This document shows, in pieces, positions 57,434-64,000 of a stretch of 64,000 nucleotides of DNA. A model generated the notes under the pieces. It ran no database searches. It was not told where the DNA came from and saw only the letters and a list, made by a program, of their open reading frames with translations. Location: positions 19,323,079 through 19,387,078 of the forward strand of contig CM049307.1 of NCBI GenBank assembly GCA_026874595.1, given 5' to 3'. Within the stretch, counting starts at the first letter, position 1. Each line of letters starts with the position of its first letter. The translations under genes and the position numbers were made by a program. This DNA comes from Sipunculus nudus (lineage: Eukaryota; Annelida; Sipuncula; Golfingiida; Sipunculidae).

Positions 57434-59226
57434 AAAAACAAGGAACCCATGGGTCACGGCGCTCAGCTGTTATATATGATAAAAAAATATGATTTAGAAA
57501 TGAGGAACATGCTTGTTTTGTGTGGAAATAAATATAAGCTTTATTATGAGTTGTTGGTGTTTAGCTTATGTATGATTTTGATAGTATCTTTGGAGACAGG
57601 GAAGAGGATCGATTTAATTTATTTTATTAACAAATGGAGTGCTATTGTCACACAGATTTTGACTTGGCCATATAACTTATAAGCAGAACATATTATATAA
57701 GAGTTTAACTATTTATTAAAAATAATTACAAATTGTCCCAAATAACATTTTTATTAAAAATAATAAGAGAATCGTATGATTTAAAAAAAAAATACAACTG
57801 AAATTATTATCAAAATAATATCAAAGAATATATTCATGAATGCATCCATGAATACATTTTGAAAGTATTTGCACTGATATTCATATACTTTCATTTTTAC
57901 CTGAATTCCCATTCTTATGCAAGAAATTTTATAATGGAGTACATATTCATATTCTTATTCAAATACATTTGCAAAGTATTCACACCATGTCTGGTATTTA
58001 TTCAGTTTTCACCAAACAATGATGTTGAGAATCAAGAATATACAAAATTCAAGCATTTATAAAATGATCATAAGTGACTGGTTTTGTGGTTTTATTCATA
58101 TTAAAAAAAAAATGTAATAAATTCATTTTGGACTAATTTCACACCAATGTACACACTAGACACAGCAGGAATCTAGATTAATATTATCAGCTGCATCTTT
58201 GTCTATCATTAATATCCTTCAAATGATCCCTAATGATTAGTAATGAATAATCTGATTTATTTTTTATCATTAAAACTGAACTGAAAAATACCATAGGTGA
58301 CTGCATGGTGTTATTTGGAATACGTGACATTCTATCAATCGATACAAGATTCTTATATCATCAGTAACTGCAAGTTAATTTCCTGTTATTATCAACTAAC
58401 AAATTCCTTTTCCATTTTTCTTTAATTTGTTATTAAAAACCAAAAAAATGTATTAATTTATTGTTTATTGTTATATTGTTAGTTAAAACTACTAGATGAG
58501 TTGGGTTGGACACCTGGATCAACTGTGGCTGGCCATAAGCTGCCTGGCTGCCTCAGTATATGCCTCGCCTCAAGCGTGCATAATTTGATGAAAGGTCAAC
58601 AAGGTCAACATACAGGTGACTCAAGAGGGGCTGGGGAGAGCTTAGGTCTGACATGGTCTCATATAAACATTAATAAAAGCTACAATTTTTGGCCAATTTC
58701 TTTCAGCTTTCTAAACTAAAAAGCTGAAATTCTTTGGTGTGCATAATATGAAAATTATACAAACAGTGCTCACAGGAAACAAACATGCCATGGTCAAAGT
58801 CTGGCAAAATTTAAGGTACTAATTTTATATTTATACTAATAACTTATAAAATTTGAAAAATTCAGAACTAATTTTGGGTGTTCAACTGAATCTTGATTAA
58901 ATAATGTTACATCCCAGACAAAAATCTCTAGCTTCAGCAATCCTCTTGTTAAGGGAGTAAATATATTTCTTGATGAAGTGCATTATGTTTGTGCCCATAA
59001 CTGAAAACAATTACGCAATACTGACATCATTTCTGGCATGTGCATAGAGAATGTACAGAAAGATATGTATATTATATATGATTAAAGTCAGATCAGTGGT
59101 TTTGGGTCACAAAGACCCAGTTTTCGGCTTGGTAGGAGATCTTGGGGACATCTAACATTATGCCGAATTTTGGATTCCTAGGTCTTACGATTTCAAAACA
59201 TGACTTATAGTCAGCTGAGCTAAAAA
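57434..59226 (-). mobile_element. AGCTCAGCTGAC-family element, copy 2 (internally deleted)
   Basis: In inverse orientation it matches the element at 13634-16252 over most of its length, from ACAAGGAACCCATGGGTCAC to GTCAGCTGAGCTAAAAA. The GTCCGTCC tetranucleotide tract and part of the first core are missing. Confidence 0.8.
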
Positions 59227-60749
59227 CAGCTGTTCTCCTCAGATAACACTATAAATGACAGTTTTAGGAACCTTACAAGATACATTTTTAACTTGATTTT
59301 TATATTTCAATTCTTATTTACTTTACATACTTTACTTTATATACTTCATATTTACAGCTTTATTATAACTTTAAGCACTTTTACAGCCACAGTTTTAATT
59401 ATTATAAGGTTTAAATGTCATTTTACTGGCAAAGCATATTACATTTGTCATATTATATCCTGCGCCATCATGTCACTTGAGATTTCTACTACAAACCAGG
59501 CATGTAGGCACATAACTTGTCAAATATTTAACAACCTTCATTCCTGAGTTATCATGCAGGAGGGGACAAGCTGACTTTTTTAATGAGCCACAACCTGAAG
59601 TACAGTAGACAATTTTATATATGTTTACACATGGCTGAAAGCACAGGCCCCTGTAATGAGTGATTTAAGTAGTCCACCATTCAGTCGATACACCTGTTCC
59701 ATTCAAGGGCCATCAGTATTGTACAGTTACACCTGTCCATGGCAGTTTTAATGGGTGAGCATGTACTTATTTGAATGAGATGACCCTCTGTTCTGTGCGA
59801 CCTGTCTCTAGTCTCTACCTCAGAACATCTAGACTAAGGTTGACTGTATATCAAAGGTATATGTCTGTAATATGTACAGCTATTCTATAACTGTTCATAT
59901 AAAATACCTCCATTTAGTGTTTGTAGTATTAAAGAGAACTGTTTTAAAACATTCAACTGTTGGCTTATTGGGTACTTCCTCTGGTAAGATCAGTGTTTGA
60001 CTCTGTCCTAGTATGAAATGCAGTTCTAGTGAAATAAATCAGCATCTGGATAAAGTTGCAGATCCAGTAACATTGTTTGGCTACAGAGGAGGTATGTGCT
60101 CACAGAGTGCTATTTGAATTATGTACTGTCAATGTTAAAATAAATTTGGTATACAGATCAGCAAGTTAATTTTATTTTTTTTTTATAATTGCATTTAAAT
60201 ATATGATAAGTGCATTTATGCTTCCCAAAAACAATTGGAAGTAACATTTGAAGACCTTCAGCGGTGGCACATATAAGGGCCTGCATTTATTTTTTTACAC
60301 TTATTTTCCATTTATTAATTGTTACAGTTACACACACATCAAAAACAGCAGCAGTCAGGTCATTTCAAGTAGTGTGTTATGTTAGTAGGTTAATGCAGGT
60401 TTAATCTTCCAAGATCAGTGCCTACTGTTATTTATTCAATTAAAAAATGACATTACTATAACAAACAATATGACGCGCAGTGCAGAATGACCTTTAATCT
60501 TCCACTCTGCACTCATAAACAACTATTGGTTGATTTGATCAGCACTTAGTGCTCAACAGGTTTGTCCTGATATGACATCACCCAGCCAATATTAACAGGT
60601 CTATATTCCTCCAGTCTGGCCTGATTTATGACACAGAGTACTGAGGGGTCATGACAAAAGATATCCATTGTGCCCATGTGTAGTATTGAGAACCTTTATA
60701 CCTTTATACATTTAATCACAGCCAAGATTTTCCATAAATTTTAATTTTT

Positions 60750-61748
60750 AAAACAAGGGACCTATGGGTCACTGTGCTCAGCTGACGTTAACCTTGAAGG
60801 TAAAAATCTAAAATAATATCAAATGGAGATAAAGTGTAAGAAGAAGAGGTAATAAAGGCCATAGTTGGTTTATATGATTGGTTTGTATTGATGAGCAAGA
60901 AATTGTTGCAAAAAATATTTTGTGACCTGACCATGTGTTTCCTACTGTTGAAACTAAAGCATGTGAGCAGTTTGTGAACAAATGATCTGTACTATTACCA
61001 TGATCATTAGTTGGTTTTTCGATTAACTGTTGACATTTCAGTAGTTTACACATTTGTTCAATTGAATCTATTTTTTGTATAATATATATTATTAAATATA
61101 TATGTATTTTTTTTATGAAATGTATACAGTTGAAATATAGCTAATTAACAACATAAAACAGGGCAAACAAAGCCTGATCTCAAATTCTGCTGAGGCAGGA
61201 AAATAATGAACAAATGTTTGTATTAAATCCTGATTTTTTTATCACATCAATTATTTTCTAATTTAAGTTTATATTTCTAAACATTTCCAATATAACATAT
61301 ATATCTGAATATAAAAGCTGATTCATAATTCTCAATTGCATCATCATAAATCTCAATCTTGTCAGATAACACCACATCATGCATACAAATGTTTATTAAT
61401 TTTTTACCACAAAAATATATCTTTTAAATCTGTAAAACAATATCTAAAAATAATACTTGATTTAGACTTCACAATTTTTAATTGTGTCTTTATTTATCCA
61501 TAATGGGCTTCATATTTTATAATAATTTAAGCATACTGATGGTTTCATTTATATTTGTTAAAATCATTTAAAAGAAAATTGATTTCTTTAAAAATGCTAC
61601 ATTACACAACATTGCATCTTCTGGATTACACCTTGAATTATTTTTTCAAGGAAAGTTTTTGCATATAGCAGTGGAAACAGCATTACAATTAAGGAGATAC
61701 AGTGAAAACAATAACAATTACTGCATAACACTTGGTGGGTTGGGTTTG

Positions 61749-61781
<33 letters not shown>

Positions 61782-62649
61782 GATTGGGGTGGTGATATGA
61801 GAATAACTGTACACCTGTCACAGCAGGGGATCTCCCCCAGTGACTGTAACAAATCAGAAACCCTGGCATAGCTGACTTCCAGTGACCTGGAGTGGGACCC
61901 TGCATCTGTAATCAAAGCAAGTGACTACAGAAAAAAAATCCATAACTAGCTTAATTTTCAAGCTTTTATTTTAAAATTTCAGATTTAGACAAACTAAATA
62001 TTTATGTTTACATGCTGTGAAAATTAAATCAATGGTGCTTACAGGTAAAAAACGTGCCATGGTCAAAGTTGGGCAAAATTTAAGGTACTGATTTATTTTT
62101 TATGCTAATAACTTAAAAAATTTACAAAATTCAGATCTAATTTTGGGTTAACAACTGAATCTTAATTAAACATAGTTATATACTTGAGAAAATAGACCCT
62201 AGTTTAAAAATTTTTCATGTTAAAATAGTTATTATTTTTCCTGATTTTTTACAAAATCCATTATGTTTGGGCCCATAACTTAAAGAATTTATACATTACA
62301 GACTTAATTTCTGGCATGTACATAGGAACTATATAGAGGAATATTTATGGTAAATATGAGGAAAAACAGATGAGTGGTTTTGATATTAGGCAGTCCTGAA
62401 GTGTGAAAATAGGATTTTAATAAAAAATTGAGGTTTTTGCTTAATTTCTCAAAGGAACGAAGTCGCAAAGACCCAGTTTTCGGCTTGGAAGGAGATCTTG
62501 GTGACATCTAACATTATGCTGAATTTTGGATTCCTAGGTCTTACGGTTTCAAAACATGCCACATCTACGGACGGACGGACAGACGGACGGACGAGGGACA
62601 ATGGACCACGACTATAGCTCAGATGACTTATAGTCAGCTGAGCTAAAAA
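60750..62649 (-). mobile_element. AGCTCAGCTGAC-family element, copy 3 with unrelated interior
   Basis: It has the same termini (ACAAGGGACCTATGGGTCAC; GACGGACGGACAGACGGACG then GTCAGCTGAGCTAAAAA). The core at 61980-62560 matches copy 1. The stretch 60800-61970 does not match copy 1 or copy 2 and includes a 30-base G run at 61751-61780. Confidence 0.75.
61751..61780. repeat. 30-base homopolymer G tract
   Basis: An uninterrupted run of 30 G on the plus strand. It could form G-quadruplex structure and its length may be an assembly artefact. Confidence 0.9.
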
Positions 62650-64000
62650 TTAATTAAAGAGACTGTGAATATACCTGAATTTTAATCTCAGGTGAGACAA
62701 GTATACACTCTCCAGAGACCAACTTTCACATGTGATCATTGGTATGGTTTACAGGTTTTAAAATAGCAAACTTGAAGGCAGAAGCTCTGAATATTTTTCA
62801 TTCTGATGGTTAAACCTTACAGCTTACATTATAATGAGAGTAGGTACATATCATAGTTATTCAAAGGTTTACTGTTCTAAAGATAACCTTGGTTAATTAA
62901 TATAACAAAGTGTGAGTAATTTTACACCAAAATTCATCATACAACTTGAACTAGCGTATTTATCATGATATTCAGCACAAACACACACACACACACTGAT
63001 AATGCCCCATTGCTTCAGTTTTATAACAAGGAAGTGGCCAGAACCAGGTTAACTTGTAACACACCCACACACCTTGCCAAGCTGACAACTTGACATATAT
63101 AACATGGTTTACAAATTAACTTTAAATACATCTAAATAACACTTTGAAATCTGATTTACAGTTTATTAATTAACCTGTTATACACCCACACACCTGTCAA
63201 ATTGAGGTATAAAGTACACCTGTATGCATCAAGAGTCATATTATCCTGACCTTTGCTTTGAACTGAACGCAGGAAAATGGCTTGTTATCATTAAATAAAA
63301 TAGTAACATATCAGAAACCCTAATGAAACCCATTTTGTCCAAGCTAGAAATATGGTATCAAAAGGAACAAGACCCAACAGATTACATGTAAATATTTGTA
63401 CTTGTCCTTCTAATAAATCCTTCACTTTTTTAAACTTGAAAGAAAAATATACCACCTGAATGTGACTACTTCCTAATTAGGTCAGGAAACCCATTAAATA
63501 CACCTGTTACTTTTACAAGTGTATCTGAATTACTTTAGGTAGTCATACTGAACAACTATACATTCATCTAGTTTTGGAAGGTATGTCCTAATACATACAC
63601 CCCACCCAATCCCCTTTTCTGCAGCCTGTGTGTAGGGGTAGGTGGATGATTTACTTTTCGGGATGTGTTGCACTAGAGCAAGCATTTGAGTCTAGAGAGT
63701 GTCTAGGATAACCTGACAGGCTTAAAAATTTGTTGCATTATAATATACCATAGAAATTAAAAAGTAAATCATTTATTACCCAATTAAAAATTAGCTTGCA
63801 GTTCTTTTTAACCATAAAAGATAGAATAAAAAAAAAGATTTCTGAATTTAAACTTTTAAATCAACTTTTATAAACAAAATTAAACTGCTTATTTCTTAAA
63901 AAGCTAATGTTATGCATGGTTTTATTTTTCAATTTTCCCTGTAAATTATAATACAAAAATTGTTTAAACCTGTCATATTGTCCTTTACACCCATAAGTTT

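Larger units (their letters stand above)
46236..64000 (-). other. upstream of exon a: probable long intron or 5' flank
   Basis: No exon with a USP Cys box (GNTCFxNxxxQCL-like) or DAxEFL motif was found on the minus strand. Apart from the elements listed separately, 49091-50324, 54808-57433, 59227-60749 and 62650-64000 contain only AT-rich unique sequence, a short CA run near 62980-62996, and a diverged dispersed-repeat-like block at about 57150-57290 (GGAGGAAAACCTGAGGCCCT…). Confidence 0.5.

Overview
This is a repeat-rich, AT-rich window of an animal nuclear genome. It holds spliceosomal introns, a long intron-rich gene, tRNA-derived SINEs, a decayed LINE, and many non-autonomous elements built from tandem core repeats plus GGAC/GACA tetranucleotide tracts. 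That last element architecture is typical of marine molluscs, especially bivalves (pearl/CvA-like or Helentron-associated elements). I therefore infer a mollusc, probably a bivalve, and cannot name a species. There is no bacterial or plasmid content.

The one gene I can defend lies on the minus strand. It is a ubiquitin-specific protease of the USP31/USP43 type. I reassembled ten coding exons by eye from 46235 down to the stop at 28839. Splice phases agree at every junction and give 1,079 residues, open at the N-terminus. The visible part covers both CxxC halves of the zinc ribbon, a ubiquitin-like insertion, the catalytic His box, the catalytic Asp region, a long Ser/Pro-rich tail and a C-terminal class I PDZ-ligand-like end. 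The exon or exons with the catalytic Cys box were not found in 46.2-64 kb and presumably lie beyond the window.

The most unusual structure is inside this gene. The intron before exon f (36781-34351) is filled by about 47 copies of a 45-bp unit, each a copy of that intron's own 3' splice site plus the first ~26 bases of exon f. The intron before exon b (45912-42063) carries about 20 copies of a 39-bp unit made the same way from the exon b acceptor and exon start. A third intron (33241-33734) holds about three decayed copies of an internal piece of exon g. The gene thus carries arrays of decoy acceptors which, if used, would lead to early stop codons.

Layout: 0-12.6 kb is intergenic with a pogo-like MITE, a 2.3-kb TIR element (1.3-3.6 kb), a 3.8-kb foldback element with satellite-like arms (5.2-9.0 kb) and a hAT-like MITE (10.8-11.4 kb). 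12.6-19.7 kb is a minus-strand LINE relic broken by three nested insertions. 19.9-24.8 kb has an inverted repeat and a SINE. 24.8-28.8 kb is the 3' flank or 3' UTR with minisatellites. 28.8-46.2 kb is the USP gene. 46.2-64 kb is probably its upstream intron, loaded with elements including a 2.19-kb foldback element at 52.6-54.8 kb.
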